In this document: positions 29,597-38,052 of the stretch, one piece after another
Position numbering within the stretch: position 1 is the stretch's first letter
Layout: each line of letters opens with the position of its first letter
DNA from: Saccharomycopsis crataegensis
Lineage: Eukaryota > Ascomycota > Saccharomycetes > Ascoideales > Saccharomycopsidaceae
Assembly: GCF_037102585.1 (NCBI RefSeq)
Contig: NW_027043829.1
Location: 1,612,001 to 1,676,000, forward strand
Length of the DNA: 64,000 nt
Direction of reading: 5' to 3'
Notes under the pieces: model-generated
Database searches by the model: none
What the model was told of the DNA's origin: nothing
Seen by the model: the letters and a program-made list of their open reading frames with translations, nothing else
Made by a program: the position numbers and the translations under genes

Positions 29597-29932
29597 ATGA
29601 GTGGCAGAATACACGGGTTCCTAGGCGGGGTGTTGCTCACCTCCTCGTTAACTTACCTCACGGCGTTGGAATTCAGAAAGAACAGAGACATTGTCTCGCA
29701 ATCGTTGATCACCTCAAAAGACATCATCGAAAACAGACACAATAGAGACACCACTTACGTGCCTGGCACCAATTCCATCAACTACAATGACAGATCCAAT
29801 ATCAGAGAATCGTTCGCCGATATCTGGAATAGCGAAATCATCAAGGGTGTCAATTGGGTCTACAGCATCAACTGGCTAGCAGCCGGCGAGAAGGTCGAGC
29901 GTGGGTTGAGAAAATTGGTAGAATCCAAATAA
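29597..29932 (+). CDS. MIC12: MICOS subunit Mic12 (Aim5/Fmp51-like)
   Basis: 111 aa from ATG at 29597; in-frame sequence upstream lacks another ATG. An N-terminal membrane segment (GFLGGVLLTSSLTYLTALEF) is followed by a soluble part that ends with SFADIWNSEIIKGVNWVYS. This resembles the Aim5 end DIWNEQ...VDWIYSW. Mic12 belongs to the Mic10 arm of MICOS at mitochondrial crista junctions. Size matches S. cerevisiae Aim5 (106 aa). Similarity is confined to the tail motif and architecture, so this is a good but not certain call. Confidence 0.75.
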   Translation: MSGRIHGFLGGVLLTSSLTYLTALEFRKNRDIVSQSLITSKDIIENRHNRDTTYVPGTNSINYNDRSNIRESFADIWNSEIIKGVNWVYSINWLAAGEKVERGLRKLVESK

Positions 29933-30116
29933 TAAAACTTATCTGATCATCTATCTATCCATAACTCTTAAATCATAATCATATCAAAAATATACAATCA
30001 TATCAAATAATAAATATATTCTAGCATATATTGTAAGTAACACCCGGCAGAAAGAAAGAAAGAATAAAAAAAAAAAAAACAATACATATTTACAAATACT
30101 GAAAATTCACACCAAA

Positions 30117-31523
30117 TCAAACCATTTGCTGACTGATTTGTTGATAACTTGGAATGTCTGAAACCGCTCCCAACGCCGCTAACGAAATCTTGCCGGCCCC
30201 CAATCTATAGTTACACCAATTCACAATATCATCCTTATTCACTCGGTTCACCGCATCAAACACTTCTTCTGGAGTCAATCTCTTCCCGGTAGATACAATC
30301 TGTCTCCCAATATCTTCGGCCACCGCAGTAGTCCCATCCAATGATAATAATAACGATGCCTTCAATTGGTTCTTTGCCTTTTCCAATTCTTCCACTGCAA
30401 ATTCTCCTTTCTTCAACCGTTTCCACTCATCCAAAATCCCTTGAATCAATTTCTCATTGTTACTGCTGTCAGTGGTCAAATAAATCCCCCATAACCCAGT
30501 GTCGGAATAAGAAGTGGAAAACGACATAAATGAGTTGGCAATCGGGGTGTTGTTAACTCCGGCGTAAGCAACAGTATTCACCAACTTTGATGGATTATTA
30601 AGACCATTCCCCATCGAACGATCCCAGGTACCAATCATTGCTTGTACCACCAAAGAAGTGAAATATTCTGGCGATGACCACGACACCCCTTCGACAGAAA
30701 TCGCAATGTGGGTTTGAGGGACCGACGCATCTTCCACCTTCATTTCACTCGATTTGAAAACCGGCAAATCGTAATGAGGAGTTTCGCCAAACATATTCTC
30801 TCTACTTTTGGTCTTGGATAAGTGGCCAAAGCTGTTTTCGGCAAACTCACACAACTTAGCATGATCAACCGCCCCAGTACCAATCAACGCCATCCGATCC
30901 CCTTTATAATTCTCATTGATATAATCGACCAAGTCGTTTCTTTGGATCGACAAGATATTTTCTCTTGGTCCCAAGATCGTCATCCCCAAAGGTTGATCTT
31001 TGAACGCCACTGAATGCAAATGGTCAAACACCACTTCGTCGTACATCTTGTCCACCTCTTCACTTTCTCTGATAATCACGTCCCGTTCTCTTTCAATTGC
31101 TCGAGGATCAAGCACCGAATGGGTCAAGATGTCGGATAAGATTTCTATGGAGTTCGGAATATTCTTCTGCAATGTCTTTGCGTAATATACCGTTGTCTCT
31201 CTCGAAGTGTAAGCGTTCAAATGTGACCCAATGTTTTCGATTTCTAATTCCAACCCGGTTTGTGTTCTATTCTTTGTTCCTTTGAACGACAAATGCTCCA
31301 AGAAATGGGCTGTCCCATTGTTCTTTGTAGTTTCTGCCCTGGACCCAGAATCAATCCACACCCCGACGGTGGCGGTCGAGGTGAAAGGGATGTTTTCAGA
31401 TACCACCGTTAACCCATTGGATAGCTTGGAGATTTGGGTCTTTGGCAACGACGATGACACCGAGGCGAATCCTCTGGTGGCCAATCTCTTTGCAGAGACA
31501 CCCATAAACTTTGAATTCAACAT
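30117..31523 (-). CDS. MAS1: Mitochondrial processing peptidase beta subunit (Mas1)
   Basis: 468 aa M16 metallopeptidase. The inverted zinc motif HFLEH is at residues 73-77 (H73, E76, H77), with the downstream glutamate helix RERDVIIRESEEVDKM. Retention of HxxEH marks the catalytic beta subunit rather than Mas2 or the core proteins Cor1/Qcr2. An N-terminal presequence precedes LSNGLTVVSENIP. It cleaves matrix-targeting presequences. Length equals the S. cerevisiae protein (462 aa). It is convergent with MIC12 and divergent from RRI1 (about 208 bp). Confidence 0.95.
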   Translation of the reverse strand: MLNSKFMGVSAKRLATRGFASVSSSLPKTQISKLSNGLTVVSENIPFTSTATVGVWIDSGSRAETTKNNGTAHFLEHLSFKGTKNRTQTGLELEIENIGSHLNAYTSRETTVYYAKTLQKNIPNSIEILSDILTHSVLDPRAIERERDVIIRESEEVDKMYDEVVFDHLHSVAFKDQPLGMTILGPRENILSIQRNDLVDYINENYKGDRMALIGTGAVDHAKLCEFAENSFGHLSKTKSRENMFGETPHYDLPVFKSSEMKVEDASVPQTHIAISVEGVSWSSPEYFTSLVVQAMIGTWDRSMGNGLNNPSKLVNTVAYAGVNNTPIANSFMSFSTSYSDTGLWGIYLTTDSSNNEKLIQGILDEWKRLKKGEFAVEELEKAKNQLKASLLLSLDGTTAVAEDIGRQIVSTGKRLTPEEVFDAVNRVNKDDIVNWCNYRLGAGKISLAALGAVSDIPSYQQISQQMV

Positions 31524-31731
31524 GGTGATTAGTTTATGGACTTTTGTTGATTACAAATTGTAGTAAGAAAGAAACAATCGATGGATGAATTTTTTCAGTA
31601 TATTGATACTGTCCGGTTACCCTGTTCTTTTGTTAAATATTCCTGTCATCGCCATCATCATCATCATTATCACCATTAGTATTACCATTAGTATCATTCA
31701 TCTTTTGGTTCAGTATTAAATACCATTAAAA

Positions 31732-33549
31732 ATGACCAATACATCGCATCCTAGTGTCTACTCGTCGTTAGCGTACCAATTGGCAGCAACTTTGGATGGT
31801 CATTCGTGCGGCCACCCCCATTCTGCTGAAGGTTCCAGCTTCCTTAGCACCACCACCGTCGATTTGAACGAATTGTTAACCAGAAAACAAAACTCTGAAG
31901 ATACTGATATCTTGGACACCCAAAACTTCTACAAATATGACAATTTCACCCCGCAATCTCTCAAACACTCAAAACCGTGGAAGATCAACCCGACATATTT
32001 CCAGACTGTCTACATCTCATCATTGGCCCTTATGAAAATGACAATCCACGCGGATTCTGGTGGGGATATCGAAGTCATGGGGATGTTGATTGGCAAAATT
32101 ATCAACAAAGGAATGGTCGTGATGGACACTTACTCGTTGCCGGTTGTCGGCACAGAAACTAGGGTCAATGCCCAGGCAGAATCATACGAGTATATGGTTA
32201 GTTATTTGGACCATTTAAAGAAATCGGGGTACAGAAACGAAAATATCATTGGTTGGTATCACTCTCATCCTGGTTATGGGTGCTGGTTAAGTGGGATAGA
32301 CGTTGCCACTGAAAGTTTGAATCAGAAATTTCAAGACCCATATTTGGCCATCGTTATCGATCCAAAAAAGACCAAGCTCGATGGTAAAGTGGAAATCGGG
32401 GCGTTCAGAACCTATCCAGAGGATGCTGATGTTCTGAGTCCGGCGAACACCACTACCGTGGAAATGGATGGCTCTAATGGAACAGTAATTCCAGATGTCA
32501 AATTGAAGGACTTTGGTGCTCACTGTTCGGAATATTATTCGCTTGACGTAAAAGTGTTCAAATCAAAATCTGATGAATCGGTATTGAAGTTATTATTGGA
32601 TAATTATTGGATTTCTGGGCTAACGGACTTAATTGACGATGATGATGACGAGGATTTGAATTTGTTAAATAAATTGGACACCATCATTGATACTCGATTA
32701 ATTTCCGCCATCAACAAATTCGACAAAAATTACCCCAAAATTAGCGCCAAACTCTCCAAAAAATCTGATAACAAAATAAATCTTAAAAAAAAAGTGGTTG
32801 CCAAAAAACCAGAGTTTCCGGGGTTAAAATTACCAAACTACGAAGTGGCGTCGAATATTGAAATCATGAAACTACATCAACATCACCAGCTTGGCAAAAA
32901 AAAAAAAGATGATGAAATCTCGGAAGATTATTATGATGAGGAGGTTTATGATGAAGATGAAGATTATGAAGAAGATGATGACGGTGATGAACTTAGTGGT
33001 TTTATGAATTCTCGGATGACAGAATCGCTTAGTACTTTAAAGCCACTAAATGAAGTTGTTCCTCTCGTGGATATAAATATGAAGGAGGTCGATGATGAAG
33101 ATATGGAAGAAAACTACAATTCGGTGGACTCTGACACATCCATCGACAATATTTCAACATTTTCTTCGTCTTCCGGGGTCATTACGAATCCTAAATCGAG
33201 CAGCCACGCTAGCAAGATCAACAGTGGTAGTAGTAGCGCGACATCGGAAATAGAAGCCAAATCCTCGGTAGCTTCAGAAATAGATGATGAAAAAAAATCA
33301 ACAGAATTTGATTCACGGTATCGTCGTGGCAAAAATATTGGTGGGTACTATGAAACGCTTCAAGCGGTGTCTAGGAAATCCAGTTCTGGTGCACATCATG
33401 AGAGGCAACAGTCGTCGACCAATAATCAGAATAAGTTTACAGAAATTGGGAATGAGCTAGCCAATTTATCTAATTTGACAAAGAGTATTGCTGGTGAAGA
33501 CTTGAGAAATTCTATAAGCTTGAAATTGCAACAGGAACTCTTTTTTTAA
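31732..33549 (+). CDS. RRI1: COP9 signalosome deneddylase Rri1/Csn5 with acidic extension
   Basis: 605 aa. MPN+/JAMM metalloprotease with E114 (EVMG), H177-S-H179-P and D190 (HSHPGYGCWLSGID), the Csn5-specific form that distinguishes it from Rpn11. It removes Rub1/Nedd8 from cullins. The catalytic domain (about 75-300) is followed by a long tail, residues about 300-605. The tail includes Lys-rich stretches, acidic runs (about 390-420) and a Ser-rich part, and is longer than in S. cerevisiae Rri1 (440 aa). The start is the first ATG after stops upstream. Substrate cullins would include the SCF that an F-box protein such as the 12.8-kb gene would join. Confidence 0.92.
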   Translation: MTNTSHPSVYSSLAYQLAATLDGHSCGHPHSAEGSSFLSTTTVDLNELLTRKQNSEDTDILDTQNFYKYDNFTPQSLKHSKPWKINPTYFQTVYISSLALMKMTIHADSGGDIEVMGMLIGKIINKGMVVMDTYSLPVVGTETRVNAQAESYEYMVSYLDHLKKSGYRNENIIGWYHSHPGYGCWLSGIDVATESLNQKFQDPYLAIVIDPKKTKLDGKVEIGAFRTYPEDADVLSPANTTTVEMDGSNGTVIPDVKLKDFGAHCSEYYSLDVKVFKSKSDESVLKLLLDNYWISGLTDLIDDDDDEDLNLLNKLDTIIDTRLISAINKFDKNYPKISAKLSKKSDNKINLKKKVVAKKPEFPGLKLPNYEVASNIEIMKLHQHHQLGKKKKDDEISEDYYDEEVYDEDEDYEEDDDGDELSGFMNSRMTESLSTLKPLNEVVPLVDINMKEVDDEDMEENYNSVDSDTSIDNISTFSSSSGVITNPKSSSHASKINSGSSSATSEIEAKSSVASEIDDEKKSTEFDSRYRRGKNIGGYYETLQAVSRKSSSGAHHERQQSSTNNQNKFTEIGNELANLSNLTKSIAGEDLRNSISLKLQQELFF

Positions 33550-34183
33550 GTAGTGTTTGCTCTTTTTTTCATTTAACGATTATATGTATTTTTCAGTTTG
33601 AATAGCTGGCTTTTTATATTACATATCTACTCCTTGTACTGTAAAAACACAACAAAACATGTGTTGTTTTTGCTATTTTTTGTTTGTTTGTTTTTTTTTA
33701 CCAAAGACAAGAAGTGCAATAAAATCCAAGGAAGAATGATTAATTATTTTTAATGATTGATCAATGGTATGAATCAATACGAAAAGCTTTTCAAATTGGC
33801 AAGTATTTCTTTGAAGGAGGCTGAAACAAACACAACCTTCTAGTAGTCCAAGGCTAAATTATGATGAAACTTGTGCCATATGGATCCTCTAATTTCGTGT
33901 ATTTGGTATCTAACATTATAGGTATTTCTGCATTTTCAGTATGAGAGGGACTTTTTCCAGCAACGCCATTAGTACCATGGCTAAGGAGAAAAGTACCGCT
34001 AGACTAACCACACATTATTACATTGGTGGAGGGCTGGTTTTTTTTCTGAGCAACAGAGATTATATTTATCAGAAATTAGTTAAAAGGCGATGAAATGAAA
34101 TAACAAGCTATAATACAATAACAATGCGGGTCCACGAAACCGGCGCAGAGTGCTAGAACTGAAGAGAATAGAGAGGGGCAGAT

Positions 34184-34219
<36 letters not shown>

Positions 34220-34321
34220 CAATGAGCTGGTAGAAAGTCTAAAAAAGAAACAAGAAATGAAAGCAATAAATATTTCAGAAAATGGTACAAGGTGTATGAT
34301 GAGGGAGCAGTCAAAAAAAAA
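33550..34321. other. Convergent spacer RRI1/PRY-like gene (772 bp)
   Basis: AT-rich 3' flanks of both genes. Contains T-runs near 33687-33700 and a (GA)14 tract at 34187-34214. The segment 33940-34040 is of mixed composition but shows no gene or tRNA-like fold. Confidence 0.55.
34187..34214. repeat. (GA)14 microsatellite
   Basis: Uninterrupted GA dinucleotide run of 28 bp in the spacer downstream of the CAP-protein gene. Confidence 0.95.
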
Positions 34322-35134
34322 TCACTTCAATGGTGGAACGTTTTGTGACCAGTAAGATGTATCACCAGTGACCACGATATTACCCATTGGGTAATACTCA
34401 CATACCACATAGGTACCCCATTCGTTATCACAATTCTTGTAGGCACATCCCAATTGAGTACTGGCCTTCCAAATCAACTGGGTGAAATGCCCAGTGGACT
34501 CGCTGAACCCAGGGCTATTGTAATTGTATTGCTTGATTTCGTCGTACCACGCATCCACAGTGCCTTTGTTGGAGTACCCACTAGCCAAATTTTCCCCATA
34601 ATCCCCTCCAGAGTGGGTCAAAGCCCCATTGGAAGGACACGAGTATTTGTCGGCGTATGCTTGGGCGTACGCTTCAAGGGTCGAACTCCAGGTCAATGAT
34701 CCCACTCCTTGATGGAGGGCTCTTTTGACATTATGTTCGCTGAGCATCACACTCTGGAAAGAGTTGAGTGTAGAAGACGCGGCAGCGGCAGAAGTAGAAG
34801 CAGCGGCAACAGTACTAGTGGAAGAAGTGGTAGCAGCAACAGCGGTGGCCGAAGAGGTGGTGGCAGCCTTTACTTGTGCGACGGTTGTTGGGGCCACGGT
34901 GGTGGTGGTAGCTGTGGCGGCAGAAGTGACATAAGTACTTCTATAAGAGGTGATTTCTACTTCTTTCCCCAACTTGGTGGCGGTCCCAGAAGTATAAATT
35001 GAAGATCCTCCGTCGTACACTGTGGCCTGGACGTCGACTGCCTGAGATACCACGTCTGTTTGTACAATGACGTGGGTGATAGCCTTTGCACTGGCTAAGA
35101 ATGAGGCAAGAATGAGGATAATTGACGGAACCAT
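34322..35134 (-). CDS. Secreted CAP/SCP-family protein (Pry1, Rbe1/Rbt4-like)
   Basis: 270 aa. A signal peptide (residues 1-18, ending SAKA) is followed by an N-terminal domain (to about residue 70), an Ala/Thr-rich O-glycosylation linker (about 70-125) and a C-terminal CAP domain. The domain shows the family motifs SEHNVKRALHQGV, GENLASGYSN, GHFTQLIWKAS and CEYYPMGN, plus the expected cysteines. Yeast Pry proteins bind and export sterols and fatty acids; Candida relatives (Rbe1, Rbt4) are secreted and affect virulence. The domain order matches Pry1/Pry2. Confidence 0.92.
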   Translation of the reverse strand: MVPSIILILASFLASAKAITHVIVQTDVVSQAVDVQATVYDGGSSIYTSGTATKLGKEVEITSYRSTYVTSAATATTTTVAPTTVAQVKAATTSSATAVAATTSSTSTVAAASTSAAAASSTLNSFQSVMLSEHNVKRALHQGVGSLTWSSTLEAYAQAYADKYSCPSNGALTHSGGDYGENLASGYSNKGTVDAWYDEIKQYNYNSPGFSESTGHFTQLIWKASTQLGCAYKNCDNEWGTYVVCEYYPMGNIVVTGDTSYWSQNVPPLK

Positions 35135-35742
35135 TCTTGCTATTCTCTGATGACAAAATATTTGAATATAACTTATTTATTTATTTGTTAGTGATGAATT
35201 TGCTGATTTTATACGGGTGTTGAAGAAACGGTGATGATATATGTATGCAGCCTTTTTTGATCAAACGAATGAATTTGGTGGAATATAAATATTTATTATC
35301 TTATTTTCCGCTCTTTTAGAAAGGAGAAGTATTGAGATAAACAAATTACAACAGACGACTGTATATATATATATATATATATCGTATTTATTTCAGCGGG
35401 AATGTTGGGCTTGGGTGCTACCACACTTTGGTAGTGAATCCGCTGCAGCCCCACCAAATCGCCGCCAATCTCTCTCACAAGCAATCACAGACGGCAACAG
35501 TGCTGGAATTTGGGATTATTGACCTGGCAATCAGGGTTTGTATCATAATAGGGGCTTTCTTCCCTCCACCTTTGCCGAATCAATGCGCGTTTTTGTTGTA
35601 AGACCCTGTTCCAACTTACATGTAATTTTTGATCACCGCATATTTCAACAATCATTCTCCTAAATATAAAAATTCTCCTGTTTTTACATTTACTATTAAA
35701 AAAAAAGAAAAAAAAAAAAAATTTAAATTCACAATATCATCA
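35135..35742. promoter_or_regulatory. Promoter of the CAP-protein gene / DCP2 3' flank (608 bp)
   Basis: Includes a (TA)10 tract at 35362-35382 and a short hairpin CTACCA/TGGTAG near 35420-35436 within a more GC-rich block (35400-35560). The DCP2 side is poly(A). No gene is supported. Confidence 0.45.
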
Positions 35743-37800
35743 TTATAACCCTCCATGAAGAATTGAAAGCAAATCGTTCTTAGGTTTTTCTTTAGGTTTC
35801 TGTAATATTGATAATAACTCATCTGATCCGCCATTTTGTTGTGAATTCATCCCACCACCATTCAAAATTGACAATAATTCATTACCGCCAGCGTTGCTGG
35901 TTAATGTAGGTGCAGATCTTTCAATCAGTTCCAACAGTTCTGGCTTGGATATCGGGATCCCAGGTTGTGGTTGTTGCCTAAGAATTGATAATAATTCATT
36001 ATTTCCAGATGCTGGCGTAGCAGGCCTTTGTTGGTGGAGAATAGACATCAATTCATTACTGCCGTCATTTTGAGCATGGCTTGGTTTACCTTTGAGAAGG
36101 CCCAAGAGTTCATTTGATCCAGTAGAAGAAGTATCTTTTGGAGGCCCTTGTAACATTGATAAAAGTTGATTGCCATTACCCAGGTCTTCTCCATTGCTGG
36201 CATTGGATTCCACGGAAGACTGTTTTTTGAGAATCGACAATAATTCATTGCTACTTTCTACCGGTTCGGTTGCAGGGGCTGAGGCAGGCTTCTTAAGGAG
36301 CGATAACAAAACATTATTCTGTTTGTGATCTTCAACTTCGGTACCCTGACCATATAATTTGGAGAAAATACTGTTGTCCTTATTAGAGATTTCTGGGCCC
36401 TTTAACGGCACGGGCTCGTTAGTTTTTTCTTTTTTATTCAAAAGAACTAATAGTTCTTTGGAATTTTTCTCATCAGTAGAATCAGCTTCCTTGTTCAAAA
36501 TCCCCAATAATTCCCTGCCTTGCGAATTCTTCGCAGTTTCTTGATTAGATGATGCTTTTCTTTGTAACAATGTAAATAACGGATTGTTTTCAGTATTGTT
36601 GAATACCGGTTTTGAAAAAGTATTTGGATTTGGAACCAGTGCTGGTGGAATCGGTGGCTGTGATGGGAAAGATTGTGGAACAGGATGATGCATCAAATTC
36701 TGTTGAGGAAATGTTGGAAACACCGGGATCCCGTAAAATGGAACAAAACATTGTAATGGAAAATTCGTTTGTTGTTGCATTGAATGCGGCAAGTTGGGGA
36801 CCTGGGCCATACCAGGATTGAAGAACTCTTGTTGTTGTTGTTGTTGCTGCTGCTGCTGCGGTTGATCAACTGGACTGAGCAATTTCTGGAATATTTCCGG
36901 CAAGCCATTGTTTGTTGTGCCATTCTCTTGATCATTCGTTGACTGTTTATGTAATAAGTCAAGAATCTCCCTACCGGCATCGATTTGTCGCTTAGCATCG
37001 CTGAAATGCTTTATGGACTCACCAATACCCAATAAGCTCTTCAATTGGGACTCCGCGTACTTCTTCAATGTTTCTTCATCATTAATACCCTTCTGCTTGT
37101 TCACCCACCGATCAATTGGCTTGCACATCGAATTCACCAAATAATACGCATTCGACCCGTTTCTACACTCCTTCATCACCTTCTTCCAGTTCTTCCATTT
37201 GATCTCATTAATTTCGTTCCTTACCAACGGTCTGAACTCAAAATCCTCTGGAACGTTCTTTACCAAAAAAATCTTGTAATTCTTCCCTCTAATGGTTCGT
37301 TCAACGTACTCGTGTTCGTCGAGCAATTTCCCAGCATCAAACCCGGTTTCCTCTTTACACTCTCGCAATGCGCAAACCCCATCATCTTCCTCCTTGTTAA
37401 TCTTCCCCCTTGGGAAACTCCACGAGCTCGACTCAGTCCCTTGAACCAATAACATCTTAGAAAGACTCTCGTTGAACAATGCCACCCCTCTGACGGGGAT
37501 CGTCGATTTGTATTTGCCAAACCTCGCCAACGCATCAGATGGATCGCCCCATTTCCAAATCGCAGGACAAATGTCAATGATCTGTTTCGAAAATCCCTTC
37601 ATTTTGAGCGGAGGTAGAGAATGGTTAAGGGTTCTTATGAAATCAGAGTAAAACCACTGTGCTTCTTCAATTTGAAAGAAAACTCTTTCGATCGATGAGA
37701 GATCCTCGCTGGGACAATTAATGACAAATCTTACCAACAAGTCCTCGAGATTGTCTTTCAATGGGAGGTTAGCAAACCCCTCACGTAAAGCTATAGACAT
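35743..37800 (-). CDS. DCP2: mRNA decapping enzyme catalytic subunit Dcp2
   Basis: 685 aa. N-terminal regulatory (box A) domain (about 10-95), then a Nudix hydrolase domain with the Nudix box at 132-154 (GKINKEEDDGVCALRECKEETGF; catalytic E147, E150, E151). A Gln/Pro-rich stretch (about 315-400) leads into a C-terminal tail. About 13 short Leu-rich helical motifs of the (N/D)ELLSIL type are spaced along residues 405-685. These match the HLMs that bind Edc3, Pat1 and Scd6 and drive P-body assembly. S. cerevisiae Dcp2 is longer (970 aa). Dcp2 removes the mRNA 5' cap in the Lsm1-7/Pat1 decay pathway. Confidence 0.96.
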   Translation of the reverse strand: MSIALREGFANLPLKDNLEDLLVRFVINCPSEDLSSIERVFFQIEEAQWFYSDFIRTLNHSLPPLKMKGFSKQIIDICPAIWKWGDPSDALARFGKYKSTIPVRGVALFNESLSKMLLVQGTESSSWSFPRGKINKEEDDGVCALRECKEETGFDAGKLLDEHEYVERTIRGKNYKIFLVKNVPEDFEFRPLVRNEINEIKWKNWKKVMKECRNGSNAYYLVNSMCKPIDRWVNKQKGINDEETLKKYAESQLKSLLGIGESIKHFSDAKRQIDAGREILDLLHKQSTNDQENGTTNNGLPEIFQKLLSPVDQPQQQQQQQQQQEFFNPGMAQVPNLPHSMQQQTNFPLQCFVPFYGIPVFPTFPQQNLMHHPVPQSFPSQPPIPPALVPNPNTFSKPVFNNTENNPLFTLLQRKASSNQETAKNSQGRELLGILNKEADSTDEKNSKELLVLLNKKEKTNEPVPLKGPEISNKDNSIFSKLYGQGTEVEDHKQNNVLLSLLKKPASAPATEPVESSNELLSILKKQSSVESNASNGEDLGNGNQLLSMLQGPPKDTSSTGSNELLGLLKGKPSHAQNDGSNELMSILHQQRPATPASGNNELLSILRQQPQPGIPISKPELLELIERSAPTLTSNAGGNELLSILNGGGMNSQQNGGSDELLSILQKPKEKPKNDLLSILHGGL

Positions 37801-38052
37801 TTTTTTGTTTGTTCTTTATATGTTTATCTACTTGTTTAATATTGTATATGTTATTATCGATTGTACAACCTTCCAATTAGATTTTGGACCTGTTTTTCCT
37901 GACTTTGCGGTCTTTTTTTTTCCCCTATCGTTTTGCTAAGTGCACCACAGGGTCTCTAACATCCTTAGACGAGGCAATCAATCATCGACTACAATAGTCA
38001 TCATTCAATCAATAATTAAAATACATAGGAGAAGAGAAAGAAAAAATTATAA

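Noticed and set aside
35400-35470. tRNA-like hairpin CTACCA/TGGTAG
   Set aside because: No B-box or acceptor stem is present, and only one short stem can be drawn.
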